From NCBI RefSeq assembly GCF_009696445.1, contig NZ_VULZ01000016.1, forward strand, positions 1-64,000: 64,000 nt of DNA, given 5' to 3'. The translations under genes were made by a program, and so were the position numbers. Source of the stretch: Porcincola intestinalis (GTDB lineage: Bacteria > Bacillota > Clostridia > Lachnospirales > Lachnospiraceae). Position 1 is the first letter of the stretch. Each line of letters starts with the position of its first letter. Positions 29,759 to 39,443 of this stretch are shown here, in pieces. Below the pieces are notes generated by a model, which saw nothing but the letters and a program-made list of their open reading frames with translations, ran no database searches and was not told the DNA's origin.

Positions 29759-30199
29759 ATGAAATACTCGAATACATCAGAAAGTCTGAAAGACAATCGG
29801 GATTTCCAGAGGGTGTACCAGTATGGAAAGTCTGCTGCAAACCGGACACTCGTTCTGTATGTGTACCCGCGGGCGGAGAAGATGAGACAGCTGGAGCAGA
29901 TCCCTTATTCATGGAAGATGGCGGGGTATACGAAAAACCGTGTCGGCATATCGGTGAGCAAAAAAGTGGGAAACAGTGTCGTGAGACATCATCTGTGCAG
30001 ACTTGTGAGAGAAAGCTATCGTTTGAATGAAGACAAATTCGACAGGGGCCTCGATCTCGTCGTGATCGTCAGGCCGGGCGCGAGAGAACTGCCGTTCTCT
30101 GATATTGACCGCGCGCTGCTCCATGTATCCCGGAAGCTCGGGGTGCTTCAGAATAGGGAAGGAGCAGAAAAGAAGAATACAATCGGGGAGAGCAGATGA
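29759..30199 (+). CDS. rnpA: Ribonuclease P protein component
   Basis: RnpA (146 residues) assists the RNase P RNA in cutting tRNA 5' leaders. The RNR-like motif region [21 protein letters not shown] is a slightly degenerate RNxxKR motif. I place the start at 29759 ([20 protein letters not shown]), which matches the family N-terminus. An in-frame ATG at 29711 would add 16 unconserved residues; neither has a strong ribosome site. It overlaps yidD by 4 bp. Confidence 0.95.
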   Translation: MKYSNTSESLKDNRDFQRVYQYGKSAANRTLVLYVYPRAEKMRQLEQIPYSWKMAGYTKNRVGISVSKKVGNSVVRHHLCRLVRESYRLNEDKFDRGLDLVVIVRPGARELPFSDIDRALLHVSRKLGVLQNREGAEKKNTIGESR

Positions 30200-30405
30200 A
30201 ACATATGATGATCAGGGCAATCCGCTGGTATCAGAAGTATCTGTCTCCACTCAAGACCACCCGTTGCCCGTATATTCCGACCTGCAGCAACTATGCCCTG
30301 CAGGCAATCGAAAAGTACGGCGCGCTGAAGGGCGGTATACTTGCAGGCTGGAGAATTCTGAGGTGCAATCCATTTTCGCACGGAGGATATGACCCGGTTC
30401 CGTAA
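30196..30405 (+). CDS. yidD: Membrane protein insertion efficiency factor YidD
   Basis: The 69-residue protein has the family core [23 protein letters not shown] and [19 protein letters not shown]. Three Cys are conserved. It overlaps rnpA by 4 bp and precedes yidC by 15 bp, the standard order. Confidence 0.97.
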   Translation: MKHMMIRAIRWYQKYLSPLKTTRCPYIPTCSNYALQAIEKYGALKGGILAGWRILRCNPFSHGGYDPVP

Positions 30406-30420
30406 GGAGAAAGGATAATC

Positions 30421-31686
30421 ATGAGCTTACTTACTCAGAGCAACAAATTTCTGATCGGCCCTGTCGCGGTTGCGCTGGGGTGGGTCATGGCTGGTCTGTT
30501 CTGGCTGATGTCCCTGATCGGGATCAGCAACATCGGTCTGGCTATCATCCTGTTCACCTTCGTGATTCTCATGGCGATGCTTCCGCTCACCTACCGTCAG
30601 CAGAAGTTTTCCAGAATGACGCCTCTGATGCAGCCGGAGCTGAACGCAATCCAGAAGAAGTACAAGGGAAAGACCGATCAGGTCTCGATGCAGAAGATGA
30701 ACGACGAGACAAAGATGGTTTACGCGAAGTACGGCGTCAATCCTGCCGGCTCCTGTGTCCAGATGGCGATCTCGATGCTCGTTCTGTTCCCGCTGTACAA
30801 TGTCATCATGAACGTTCCGGCGTATGTGCCGGCTGTCAAGAGGGTCTTTGAGCCTCTGGCGTCCGCTCTTCTGAAGGCACCGGGTGCTGAGAAGTATCTG
30901 ACAGGGATTGCTTCCTCGATCTCGGCGACGACCATCACGAAGAATTTTACCGAGAATACAATCATCGACACGCTCTACAAGTTTCATCCGTCGACCTGGG
31001 CGGATCTTGCAAAGCAGTTTCCGGATCTTGCCGGTACGATTGATACCTGCAAGAACACGATCAACCGCATGAACTTTTTCCTCGGTTTGAATATTGCTGA
31101 TACGCCGATGAATATCATTCGTACACATGCATCCATCTGGCTGGTGATTGGTGCGGTGCTGATTCCGGTGCTGGCAGCGGCTTCTCAGTGGATTTCTGCA
31201 AAGCTTTCCATGGAGATGTCACAGGGGGCTGCCGGAGGAGCGGATCAGACGGCGGCGACGATGAAGACGATGAACACCGTGATGCCGCTGATGTCCGCGT
31301 TCTTTACGCTGACCCTTCCGGTTGGTATGGGTATCTACTGGATTGCGTCCGCTGTGATTCGTACCATCCAGCAGATTTTCATCAACCGCAGGCTGGAGAA
31401 GGAAGATGTAAATGAGCTCCTTCAGAAGAACCTTGAAAAGCAGAAGGAAAAGATGGAGAAGAAGGGCGGCGTGTCCGGACAGTCGATCATGAAGAATGCC
31501 ACGATCAACACCAAACAGATTGAGGCGCCGGAAAATCCGAGGCTGTCTAAAGCACGTACGATGCAGAACAAGGCAAAGAATCTGTCGGAGGATCTCGGCA
31601 GCGAGAAGAAGAATGTCCGGCGTGGATCGCTGGCAGAGCGGGCAAACATGGTGTCAGAGTACAACAGAGAGCATCAGAAGAAGTGA
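30421..31686 (+). CDS. yidC: Membrane protein insertase YidC/Oxa1
   Basis: YidC (421 residues) inserts and folds membrane proteins. The 60KD_IMP/Oxa1 core has five spans: first at about 10-35, then 40-60, a cytoplasmic hairpin (LMQPELNAIQKKYKGK), a third at 110-130, and two near 205-300. An expanded extracytoplasmic loop of about 80 residues sits between the third and fourth spans. There is no N-terminal signal peptide or lipobox, unlike Bacillus SpoIIIJ. The basic C-terminal tail (about 320-421) resembles ribosome-binding extensions. It is followed by jag, its usual partner. Confidence 0.96.
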   Translation: MSLLTQSNKFLIGPVAVALGWVMAGLFWLMSLIGISNIGLAIILFTFVILMAMLPLTYRQQKFSRMTPLMQPELNAIQKKYKGKTDQVSMQKMNDETKMVYAKYGVNPAGSCVQMAISMLVLFPLYNVIMNVPAYVPAVKRVFEPLASALLKAPGAEKYLTGIASSISATTITKNFTENTIIDTLYKFHPSTWADLAKQFPDLAGTIDTCKNTINRMNFFLGLNIADTPMNIIRTHASIWLVIGAVLIPVLAAASQWISAKLSMEMSQGAAGGADQTAATMKTMNTVMPLMSAFFTLTLPVGMGIYWIASAVIRTIQQIFINRRLEKEDVNELLQKNLEKQKEKMEKKGGVSGQSIMKNATINTKQIEAPENPRLSKARTMQNKAKNLSEDLGSEKKNVRRGSLAERANMVSEYNREHQKK

Positions 31687-31695
31687 GGCAATTTC

Positions 31696-32781
31696 ATGAG
31701 CGAGTCTATCAGAGTCAGCGGAAAGACAGTCAATGACGCCATCCTGAATGCTGCCATTGAGCTGAATACAACAAGCGATAATATTGAGTATACGGTGATT
31801 GAGCACGAGTCGAGAGGCTTCCTCGGGATCGGGGCAAAGGATGCCGTGATCGAGGCATCGGTCCGCAGGGAGGTTGAGAAGCCGCAGAATTCTGCAGAGT
31901 CTTCAGCGGAATCCCGGCAGGCAGAAAAGGATGCAGCTGAAAGGGCTGAAGAGCCGGGTGAACCGGTGGCAGAGCAGTCAGAGCAGACGCCCGGAACTGC
32001 CGGCGGTGAAGATGCGGCTCAGAAGGCAGGTATGGCATCGCAGCCGGACAGCCTGTGCCAGGACGAGAGCACTGGTGCTGCAGCATCCAAAGCAGAATCC
32101 GTGCAGGAGAACGAGGAAAGCTACGAGTCCAGACGCGAGAGAAGAAACAGCGATATCAAGGTGCTGGATGATCCAAGTGAAGCCATCGAACGGGCTGAGA
32201 CATTTCTGAAGAATGTGTTCTCCTCGATGGGGATGACGGTGAATCTGAACTCCTCCTATGACGGAGAGTGCCTGAACGTCTCGATGGAAGGAGACGAGAT
32301 GGGACTTCTGATCGGGAAGAGAGGACAGACACTGGATTCTCTGCAGTACCTGACTTCTCTGGTTGTCAATAAGGGAAAGCCATACTATGTCCGGGTCAAG
32401 CTGGATACCGAGAACTACAGAGAAAGAAGGAAGGCGACGCTTGAGAATCTGGCGAAGAACATCGCCATGAAGGTTAAGAAGACCAGACAGCCTGTCTACC
32501 TGGAACCGATGAACCCGTATGAGAGACGGATCATCCATTCAGCTCTGCAGGGAGATCCGTTTGTCACCACACACAGTGAGGGTGAAGAGCCGGACAGAAA
32601 GGTTGTCGTCACCCTGAAAAAGGATGCGGACCTCGAGCTTCTGGATCGGAAGTATGGAGACAGAGGTCACAGAGGCGGATACCGGAACGGGCATGGCTAC
32701 GGCCGCGGATCGAAGAGTGGCTACAGCCGGGGAGGACGTTCCCCCAGGTACAGTGATCGTGAGGATATGAAGGAAGAGTAA
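31696..32781 (+). CDS. khpB: RNA-binding protein KhpB/Jag
   Basis: The 361-residue protein has the N-terminal Jag_N domain (VSGKTVNDAILNAAIEL and GFLGIGAKDAVIEA), and a low-complexity Glu/Ala/Gln linker at about 60-150. A KH domain with GLLIGKRGQTLDSLQYL follows, then an R3H domain containing NPYERRIIHSALQ. The tail is Gly/Arg/Tyr-rich, RNA-chaperone-like. KhpB with KhpA binds small RNAs and mRNAs and affects cell elongation in pneumococci. It ends the rpmH operon before a strong terminator. Confidence 0.95.
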   Translation: MSESIRVSGKTVNDAILNAAIELNTTSDNIEYTVIEHESRGFLGIGAKDAVIEASVRREVEKPQNSAESSAESRQAEKDAAERAEEPGEPVAEQSEQTPGTAGGEDAAQKAGMASQPDSLCQDESTGAAASKAESVQENEESYESRRERRNSDIKVLDDPSEAIERAETFLKNVFSSMGMTVNLNSSYDGECLNVSMEGDEMGLLIGKRGQTLDSLQYLTSLVVNKGKPYYVRVKLDTENYRERRKATLENLAKNIAMKVKKTRQPVYLEPMNPYERRIIHSALQGDPFVTTHSEGEEPDRKVVVTLKKDADLELLDRKYGDRGHRGGYRNGHGYGRGSKSGYSRGGRSPRYSDREDMKEE

Positions 32782-32865
32782 AAGGATTCCGAAGACATTC
32801 CAGAATGATATGAGTGGTAAAAGTACCTTTTGCCACTGTAATCACAGAATAACTTTATCGAACGC

Positions 32866-32907
32866 CCACCGCATGGTTTGAAAACAGGCTGTGCGGTGGA
32901 TTTTTTA
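32866..32907 (+). terminator. Terminator of the rpmH-khpB operon
   Basis: CCACCGCA and TGCGGTGG form a perfect 8-bp stem with an 18-nt loop, followed by ATTTTTT. The remainder of 32782-33070 shows no coding signal. Confidence 0.88.
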
Positions 32908-33070
32908 TGCCGCCTTCGTCATGGCGGATTCAGTACAACGGTTTCTATATGGTGGCTTGTACGGTTATCTCCCGTACGCAGTTCAGCCAGGAGCTGCCGG
33001 GTGCCTTCTTGTGTTCTGTCCGCCGGTCGTGTAATATGAATAATCGATCATTAAGGAAGTGGAGAGTGAA

Positions 33071-34534
33071 ATGTGGAAGATAGAGGACACAGACACGATT
33101 GCAGCCATATCAACAGCTGTGTCGGAGTCTGGAATCGGGGTGATCCGGATCAGCGGACCAGATGCCGTTGAGATAGCTGACCGGGTTTACCGGTCACCGG
33201 GCGGGAAGAAAAGACTTGCGGAAGTGGACACTCATACCATTCACTATGGCTTTATTGTCGAGCCGGAAGCAGCTGGAAATGCTTTGCAGAGCGGTATATC
33301 GGATGCTTCTGAGAAGTCTGCCGATGTGATCGATGAGGTGCTGGTTTCTGTCATGCGTGCACCGAGAACCTATACGGCGGAGGATGTGGTGGAGATCAGC
33401 TGCCATGGAGGCATTCTGGCTGTGACCCGTGTTCTGGAGGCTGTTCTGAAGGCCGGGGCGAGAGCCGCACATCCGGGGGAGTTTACGAAGCGTGCATATC
33501 TGAACGGAAGAATCGACCTGACGGAGGCGGAAGCCGTTATGGACGTCATTGAGTCGAAGAACCGGTTTGCGCTCCAGAATGCGGTCAGCCAGGTTCAGGG
33601 AACTCTGTACCGGAAGATCGAGGAAGTTCGGAAAGAGATGCTCTATCAGTCTGCTCACATCGAAGCCTGTCTGGATGATCCGGAAGCGCTTTCATTTGAG
33701 GCATACCTGCCGGAATTTTCCAGTGAAGTGCAGCAATGGACAAAAGAGTTGTCTGCACTGCTCGCTACAGCAGATTCCGGGCGACTGATGCAGGAAGGAA
33801 TCCGGACGGCCATCGTCGGAAAACCCAATGCAGGCAAATCCTCGCTGATGAACCTGCTTCTGGGGGAAGACCGCGCCATTGTCACGCCTGTAGCCGGAAC
33901 AACAAGAGATGTGCTGACAGAGACGATTACCGTCGGCGGCATGACGCTCGTTGTGACGGACACTGCCGGAATCCGGGAGACAGATGATCTGGTTGAGAAG
34001 ATCGGGGTGCAGCGCGCAAAGGGTGCGATCGAGCGGGCTGACCTGATTTTCTATCTGATCGATTCATCAACATACATCGATACAGAAGACCAGGAGATTC
34101 TCAACCTGATTCAGGGAAAGAAGATCATCATCCTCCAGAATAAGACGGATCTGCATACGCTGACCGATGAACGGCAGATTCGCAGGATGGCTTCAGAGAC
34201 AGGGCTTGGAGACGATATTCCGGTCATTCCATTTTCCGCAACAGAGAAGACAGGGCTGGATGAACTGGTATCCGCGCTCAGAACCATGTTTTTTGATGGA
34301 AAACTGTTGTTCAATGACGAGATTGTCATTACGAATGCACGCCACAAGGAGCTGCTGAAGCGTGCACTGGAGAGTCTGAAGCAGCTTTCAAAAAGCATCG
34401 ACAGCCAGATGCCCGAGGATTTCTATACAATAGACCTGATGAGTGCCTACGAAGCACTCGGTGAGATCACAGGACAGGAGGCCGGTGAGGATCTGGTGGA
34501 TGAAATTTTCAGCAGGTTCTGTATGGGAAAGTGA
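33071..34534 (+). CDS. mnmE: tRNA modification GTPase MnmE
   Basis: MnmE (487 residues) with MnmG adds the carboxymethylaminomethyl group to U34 of certain tRNAs. The N-terminal tetrahydrofolate domain begins DTIAAISTAV. The G domain has GKPNAGKSSLMN, TPVAGTTRD, DTAGIRE and the NKTD element. The C-terminal FCMGK carries the catalytic Cys. The ATG at 33071 has GGAGAG upstream; an in-frame GTG at 33059 would add four residues. The stop is 6 bp before mnmG. Confidence 0.97.
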   Translation: MWKIEDTDTIAAISTAVSESGIGVIRISGPDAVEIADRVYRSPGGKKRLAEVDTHTIHYGFIVEPEAAGNALQSGISDASEKSADVIDEVLVSVMRAPRTYTAEDVVEISCHGGILAVTRVLEAVLKAGARAAHPGEFTKRAYLNGRIDLTEAEAVMDVIESKNRFALQNAVSQVQGTLYRKIEEVRKEMLYQSAHIEACLDDPEALSFEAYLPEFSSEVQQWTKELSALLATADSGRLMQEGIRTAIVGKPNAGKSSLMNLLLGEDRAIVTPVAGTTRDVLTETITVGGMTLVVTDTAGIRETDDLVEKIGVQRAKGAIERADLIFYLIDSSTYIDTEDQEILNLIQGKKIIILQNKTDLHTLTDERQIRRMASETGLGDDIPVIPFSATEKTGLDELVSALRTMFFDGKLLFNDEIVITNARHKELLKRALESLKQLSKSIDSQMPEDFYTIDLMSAYEALGEITGQEAGEDLVDEIFSRFCMGK

Positions 34535-34540
34535 GGAGAC

Positions 34541-36439
34541 ATGGCAAGGGTAGAAGAATGGACAGATGTGATTGTCGTCGGTGCCGGACATGCAGGCTGT
34601 GAAGCCGCGCTTTCCTGCGCAAGACTCGGACTTTCCACTGTGATCTTTACAGTGTCGGCGGATTCGATTGCCATGATGCCCTGCAATCCACATATCGGTG
34701 GAAGTTCAAAGGGTCACCTGGTAAGGGAAATAGATGCGCTTGGCGGCGAGATGGGAAAGTGCATCGATCATACATTTCTGCAGTCAAAAATGCTGAACCG
34801 GTCAAAGGGTCCTGCCGTCCACTCGCTCAGAGCGCAGGCAGACAAGGATGCCTACAGCATGCGGATGAGACAGACCCTTCAGAATCAGGAACATCTGACA
34901 ATCCGGCAGATGGAGGTCGATGAAATTCTGACGGATGCGTCAGGAAAACTGACGGGTGTGAAGACCGATTCCGGCGCAATCTGGCACTGCAAGGCCGCGA
35001 TTCTCTGTACAGGAACGTATCTGAACGCACGGTGCATCTGCGGAGATATGGTGACCTATACCGGTCCGAACGGACTACAGTCAGCGACACACCTGACAGA
35101 CTCCCTCAGGCGTCACGGCATCGGGATGAAGCGGTTTAAGACAGGAACTCCCTGCAGAATGGATGGAAAAACCATCGACTATTCGAAGATGGTACCGCAG
35201 ACAGGGGATGTACCGGTTGTTCCTTTTTCCTTTGAGACTGATCCGAAGGATGTGCAGATCGATCAGGCAGTTGTCTGGCTCACGCATACGACAGAGGAAA
35301 CACATGACATCATCCGCCGGAATCTGGACAGGTCACCGCTGTATTCAGGGAAAATCAGCGGAGTGGGGCCCCGCTATTGTCCTTCGATCGAGGACAAGGT
35401 AGTCCGGTTTGCGGAGAGAAAGAGCCATCAGGTATTTGTCGAACCGCAGGGAAGAAATACGAATGAAATGTACATTGATGGAATGTCCTCCAGCATGCCG
35501 GAAGATGTACAAATCGAAATGTATCGATCAGTACCGGGACTCGAGCATGCCAATATTGTCAGAAATGCATATGCAATCGAATATGACTGCATCGATGCCC
35601 AGCAGCTGAACCGAACACTTGAATTCAAGAAGATTCCAGGGCTTTACGCCGCCGGGCAGATGAACGGAAGCTCCGGGTACGAGGAGGCTGCGGCGCAGGG
35701 GCTTTATGCCGGCATCAATGCGGCACTGAAGATCTGGGGGAAAGCCCCCCTTTTGATTGAACGATCGGAGGGATATATCGGGGTTCTTGTGGATGATCTC
35801 ATCACGAAGGAAAGCACCGAGCCATACCGGATGATGACCTCCAGGGCAGAGTACAGACTGCTTCTGCGGCAGGATAATGCAGATCTGAGACTGACTGAAA
35901 AGGGTTATCAGGCAGGGCTGATTTCATCGGAGAGATACCAGCGTTTTCTAAAAAAGAAGGGACAGATTGAAGAGGAGACGGAGCGAGTCCGCCATGTCAT
36001 GATCGGAGCCTGCGAAAGGGTGCAGGACTGTCTGAAGCGGTGCGGAAGTGATCCGCTCTCGACATCTGCATCCCTTGCGGAGCTGATTCGGCGGCCGGAG
36101 CTTGATTACTTCTGTCTGTCGGAAATCGACCCGGATCGCCCGGATCTTCCGCCCCAGGTTCAGGAAGAGGTCAATATTGAAATCAAGTACGAAGGGTATA
36201 TCAGAAGACAGGAGAAGCAGGTTGCACAGTTTGAGAAAGCGGAAAAAACGCTGATTCCTGATGAAATTGATTACGCTCAGGTACCAAGTCTCCGGATTGA
36301 GGCGAGGCAGAAGCTGATGAAGGTAAGGCCTGCCTCGATCGGGCAGGCGTCCAGAATCATGGGTGTGAATCCGGCAGATCTTTCCGTCCTTTTGATTTAT
36401 CTGAAAAAAATGCGTGGAGAGAGGAACAGTGAAGGATGA
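34541..36439 (+). CDS. mnmG: tRNA uridine-5-carboxymethylaminomethyl synthase MnmG (GidA)
   Basis: MnmG (632 residues) is the FAD-binding partner of MnmE. The dinucleotide-binding motif [10 protein letters not shown] begins near residue 15. Conserved segments [37 protein letters not shown] and [19 protein letters not shown] are all present, with a C-terminal helical domain for MnmE contact. It overlaps rsmG by 4 bp. Confidence 0.98.
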   Translation: MARVEEWTDVIVVGAGHAGCEAALSCARLGLSTVIFTVSADSIAMMPCNPHIGGSSKGHLVREIDALGGEMGKCIDHTFLQSKMLNRSKGPAVHSLRAQADKDAYSMRMRQTLQNQEHLTIRQMEVDEILTDASGKLTGVKTDSGAIWHCKAAILCTGTYLNARCICGDMVTYTGPNGLQSATHLTDSLRRHGIGMKRFKTGTPCRMDGKTIDYSKMVPQTGDVPVVPFSFETDPKDVQIDQAVVWLTHTTEETHDIIRRNLDRSPLYSGKISGVGPRYCPSIEDKVVRFAERKSHQVFVEPQGRNTNEMYIDGMSSSMPEDVQIEMYRSVPGLEHANIVRNAYAIEYDCIDAQQLNRTLEFKKIPGLYAAGQMNGSSGYEEAAAQGLYAGINAALKIWGKAPLLIERSEGYIGVLVDDLITKESTEPYRMMTSRAEYRLLLRQDNADLRLTEKGYQAGLISSERYQRFLKKKGQIEEETERVRHVMIGACERVQDCLKRCGSDPLSTSASLAELIRRPELDYFCLSEIDPDRPDLPPQVQEEVNIEIKYEGYIRRQEKQVAQFEKAEKTLIPDEIDYAQVPSLRIEARQKLMKVRPASIGQASRIMGVNPADLSVLLIYLKKMRGERNSEG

Positions 36440-37173
36440 CTGATAAATCGATCAACGAATGTCTTTCTGTACTGAGGATGCGCTGTAAGGATCTTGGAAT
36501 TGTCCTGACGGAGGAGCAGATCAGACAGTTTGAAATCTATTACAATCATATGATTGAAAAAAACAAGGTCATGAATCTGACGACCATTACGCAGCCAATG
36601 GAGGTCGTGGAGAAACATTATCTCGACAGCCTGCTGGTGGTTCGTCATGTTGACTTAAGCCGTGAGATCAGCATTCTGGATATGGGAACCGGAGCAGGAT
36701 TTCCTGGCATTCCATTGAAAATCGTTTTTCCGTATCTTCGTGTGACACTTGCTGATTCTCTCAATAAAAGAATCCTTTTTCTGGATGAGGTGATTGATGC
36801 ATGCGGGTTAACCGGGATTGATACTGTTCATGGAAGAGCAGAGGATCTTGGCAGAAATAAGAATGACCGTGAACAGTATGATCTCGTTGTATCCAGAGCT
36901 GTAGCAAACCTGTCAACGCTTAGTGAATATTGCCTGCCGCTTGTGAGAGAGGGAGGACTCTTTATCTCCTATAAATCAGCGGAAATCGAAGAAGAATTGA
37001 GAACTGCACAGAAAGCCATTCGTCTGTTGGGCGGTACAAAAAGCAGGGTGGAGAAGGATACCATTCCTGGAACAGCACTTGAAAGAAGTTTTGTGATCAT
37101 TCAAAAGAGTCAGAAAACCCCGGCAAAATTCCCGCGAAAGGCGGGAATGCCGGGGAAAGAACCAATCATATAA
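36436..37173 (+). CDS. rsmG: 16S rRNA m7G527 methyltransferase RsmG (GidB)
   Basis: RsmG (245 residues) methylates G527 of 16S rRNA with SAM. The SAM site is [20 protein letters not shown], and MNLTTIT and [19 protein letters not shown] are family segments. Its last ~20 codons ([15 protein letters not shown]) are encoded by a strong stem-loop, and they overlap the 3' end of the convergent hydrolase by 8 bp. The tail is probably dispensable and shaped by that stem-loop. Confidence 0.96.
   Translation: MTDKSINECLSVLRMRCKDLGIVLTEEQIRQFEIYYNHMIEKNKVMNLTTITQPMEVVEKHYLDSLLVVRHVDLSREISILDMGTGAGFPGIPLKIVFPYLRVTLADSLNKRILFLDEVIDACGLTGIDTVHGRAEDLGRNKNDREQYDLVVSRAVANLSTLSEYCLPLVREGGLFISYKSAEIEEELRTAQKAIRLLGGTKSRVEKDTIPGTALERSFVIIQKSQKTPAKFPRKAGMPGKEPII
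37118..37155 (-). terminator. Terminator of the hydrolase gene, embedded in rsmG
   Basis: On the minus strand CCCCGGCATTCCCGC, a 5-nt loop and GCGGGAATTTTGCCGGGG form a stem of about 15 bp with a small internal bulge, followed by TTTTCTG. It lies 11 bp past the hydrolase stop codon while also coding for the RsmG tail on the plus strand. Confidence 0.75.
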
Positions 37174-38125
37174 CGCCAGCCTTTTCAGCAGCATTCAGGA
37201 ATGACTTTGGAAACTCCATCATAGGAAGGTACTTCGTCTTCGCAACCGGGTAAGCCTGAATGTTGTTGTTAAGGGTTGTATATTCTCTGATAATATCGGA
37301 AGAATGCTCGACACCTTCTCCATAGAGAATCGTAAATCCTGCCTGCGTTTTCTTCAAAGCCTTCTGAATATTGACTGTCAGATAGATGCCCTTGATGGAG
37401 GCCAGCAGATACTTTCCTGCACATTCATGGTAATGAGCACCCTCATAAAACGCATCTATAAGCCGGTTGTTACTGCGGAACGGATTGTAGAGATAGTCTT
37501 CCGTAAAGCGGTAATCCAGATTCCTGCGGGACATCTCAATATTGTAAAGGCTCGTTCCAAGCACAGGAAGTGAGAGAAGAAGCTTTCCGATTCTCGAACG
37601 TCTTGATTCCGTTCTCCCGAGATTTCCGAGACTCTGAGGGTTAATCGCCGTGATCTGGTGAATCAGGGAAGCATCCAGAACGGAAACCATCAGTGCAATA
37701 GAAGAGGAATATCCGTCTGCAATTACATCTGTTTTTCTTTTCACCACCTTTTTGATAAAGCTGCTCAAAAACAATACGTAAAAATAGTTGGTATACGTCG
37801 TATTGGGTTTCGCAGAGCGCCCGCATCCTGGAAGATCCACGATGTAAAGGGTGTGATTTTTGCTCAGAGACTCGACCACATCAAACCATACATATCCGCT
37901 CTCTGCAGGGTTCACATCATGAAGCAGAACGATTGGGGTACCTTCTCCAATTTTCTGATAGAAAATATCCCCGTACTTCCAATTATAGTATTTGCCGACA
38001 CCCGGTTTCAGCATATTTTTTGATGTGGAAAACGAAGTTATAACCCGATTTGCTATATGCATGGTGCAGAGTGCCAGAATGTCAAGCTTCAATAGAGTCT
38101 TGATATGTTCCTTCATACTAACCAT
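37166..38125 (-). CDS. Alpha/beta hydrolase family protein
   Basis: The 319-residue protein has the alpha/beta hydrolase order: the oxyanion-region segment PIVLLHDVNPAESG, VDLPGCGRS, and the nucleophile elbow DGYSSSIALM (likely Ser148). An N-terminal hydrophobic stretch (about residues 10-30) may be a membrane anchor or signal. The acid/His residues of the triad are not certain; no HG-type His near the end is clear. It is transcribed against all neighbours between rsmG and parA, and is more AT-rich than them, which suggests a later insertion. A GAGGTG site lies 5 bp ahead of the ATG. The substrate is unknown. Confidence 0.75.
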   Translation of the reverse strand: MVSMKEHIKTLLKLDILALCTMHIANRVITSFSTSKNMLKPGVGKYYNWKYGDIFYQKIGEGTPIVLLHDVNPAESGYVWFDVVESLSKNHTLYIVDLPGCGRSAKPNTTYTNYFYVLFLSSFIKKVVKRKTDVIADGYSSSIALMVSVLDASLIHQITAINPQSLGNLGRTESRRSRIGKLLLSLPVLGTSLYNIEMSRRNLDYRFTEDYLYNPFRSNNRLIDAFYEGAHYHECAGKYLLASIKGIYLTVNIQKALKKTQAGFTILYGEGVEHSSDIIREYTTLNNNIQAYPVAKTKYLPMMEFPKSFLNAAEKAGVI

Positions 38126-38445
38126 AAATTCACCTCATACATGTATACCTGGCCTGGGATGCAGGCTGTCAGCCTGATATCTGCAAAATTCAATCAAACA
38201 GAACCTTTTGCTTCTTATTTACGATTATGCGTGGTTTTGTTACTTCGCAGCTTTCACCACTCACCTACGTTCAGCATGCTCGTGTTGCCTACACGTCGCT
38301 TCATGCAACAATTTGGTTGTGCCAATACGTACAGCTACCAATCGCATGCAAGCGCGAGAAATATCCGATTTTTGACACCGTAATCATTATAGTATGTTTT
38401 CAATTGATCCGCCACCGCAATTGAACCCTTATTGGAAAAATATGG
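38126..38445. other. Gene-free AT-rich interval upstream of parS sites
   Basis: No reading frame here has family resemblance, codon bias or a ribosome site. On the minus strand a TATAAT (near 38388-38393) could belong to the hydrolase promoter, but no -35 fits. I see nothing else that I can support. Confidence 0.4.
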
Positions 38446-38461
38446 TGTTTCACGTGAAACA
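38446..38461. promoter_or_regulatory. parS: parS site 1
   Basis: TGTTTCACGTGAAACA is a perfect 16-bp match to the Firmicute parS palindrome bound by ParB. It lies 215 bp before parA. Confidence 0.97.
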
Positions 38462-38512
38462 TCAAATCTCGTTGAACATAAAAAAATGATACATCATTGA
38501 ATATGTAAAGAA

Positions 38513-38528
38513 TGTTTCACGTGAAACA
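38513..38528. promoter_or_regulatory. parS: parS site 2
   Basis: A second perfect TGTTTCACGTGAAACA, 51 bp after site 1. Confidence 0.97.
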
Positions 38529-38604
38529 TATAAAACGGACATATAGAATATGAATATAGAAATAGAGATAGAAATAGAAAAGGAAGTGTTGAATGTGGAT
38601 CATA

Positions 38605-38620
38605 TGTTTCACGTGAAACA
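38605..38620. promoter_or_regulatory. parS: parS site 3
   Basis: A third perfect TGTTTCACGTGAAACA, 55 bp upstream of the parA start. Its closeness to the parAB promoter region suggests ParB may also regulate its own operon. Confidence 0.97.
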
Positions 38621-38675
38621 TTATAGCCATGAAAATTGATGTGTGTTAAAATAAAGTCCGAATGCGAGGTGGAAT

Positions 38676-39443
38676 ATGGGGAGAATAATCGTCATCGCAA
38701 ATCAAAAAGGCGGAGTCGGAAAAACGACGACTGCGATTAATCTATCAGCTTATATTGCGATCAAAAAGAAGAGGGTCCTGCTGATTGATATGGATCCACA
38801 GGGAAATGCTTCCGGTGGATTCGACATTGACCCGTCATCTGTCACGAAGACGGTATATGACGTCATGCTTGGAGAAGCATCAATTGAGAACGCAATCATC
38901 AGTAATGTCAGGCCAAAGCTTTCAATTGTTCCCTCTGATGTAAATCTGGCGGCAGCTGAAATCCAGTTATCGGATGTTGCAGATAAGAACCATATATTAA
39001 AGAAGGAACTTGGAAAAATCAGGGATAAATACGATTACATTATTATGGATTGCCCTCCGTCCCTGAATATTCTGACGATCAATGCGATGTGCGCGGCTGA
39101 TTCAGTCATCGTACCGCTCCAGTGTGAATATTATGCGCTTGAGGGACTGGCGCAGCTGATGCAGACGGTATCACTGATACAGGAACGCGAGAACGATCGA
39201 CTGAAGATCGAGGGAATCGTCTTTACCATGTATGATGGCAGAACAAATCTGGCAACTCAGGTTGTGGAGAATGTGACGCAAAATACAGATAAAAAGATCT
39301 ATAAGTGTATTATTCCGAGAAATGTCCGACTGGCGGAGGCTCCAAGCTATGGAATGCCGATCACGGAGTATGATCCGAAGTCTTCCGGAGCGAAGGCCTA
39401 TGAAAAACTTGCGTCGAAAGTGATTCATTACAGGAGGACTTGA
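38676..39443 (+). CDS. parA: Chromosome partitioning ATPase ParA/Soj
   Basis: ParA (255 residues) is a deviant Walker ATPase that forms dimers on DNA and works with ParB on origin segregation and initiation control. Walker A is KGGVGKTT (residues about 10-18), and YIIMDCPPSLNILTINA holds the switch II region. GAGGTGG precedes the ATG. The stop codon overlaps the parB start by one base (TGATG). Confidence 0.98.
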   Translation: MGRIIVIANQKGGVGKTTTAINLSAYIAIKKKRVLLIDMDPQGNASGGFDIDPSSVTKTVYDVMLGEASIENAIISNVRPKLSIVPSDVNLAAAEIQLSDVADKNHILKKELGKIRDKYDYIIMDCPPSLNILTINAMCAADSVIVPLQCEYYALEGLAQLMQTVSLIQERENDRLKIEGIVFTMYDGRTNLATQVVENVTQNTDKKIYKCIIPRNVRLAEAPSYGMPITEYDPKSSGAKAYEKLASKVIHYRRT

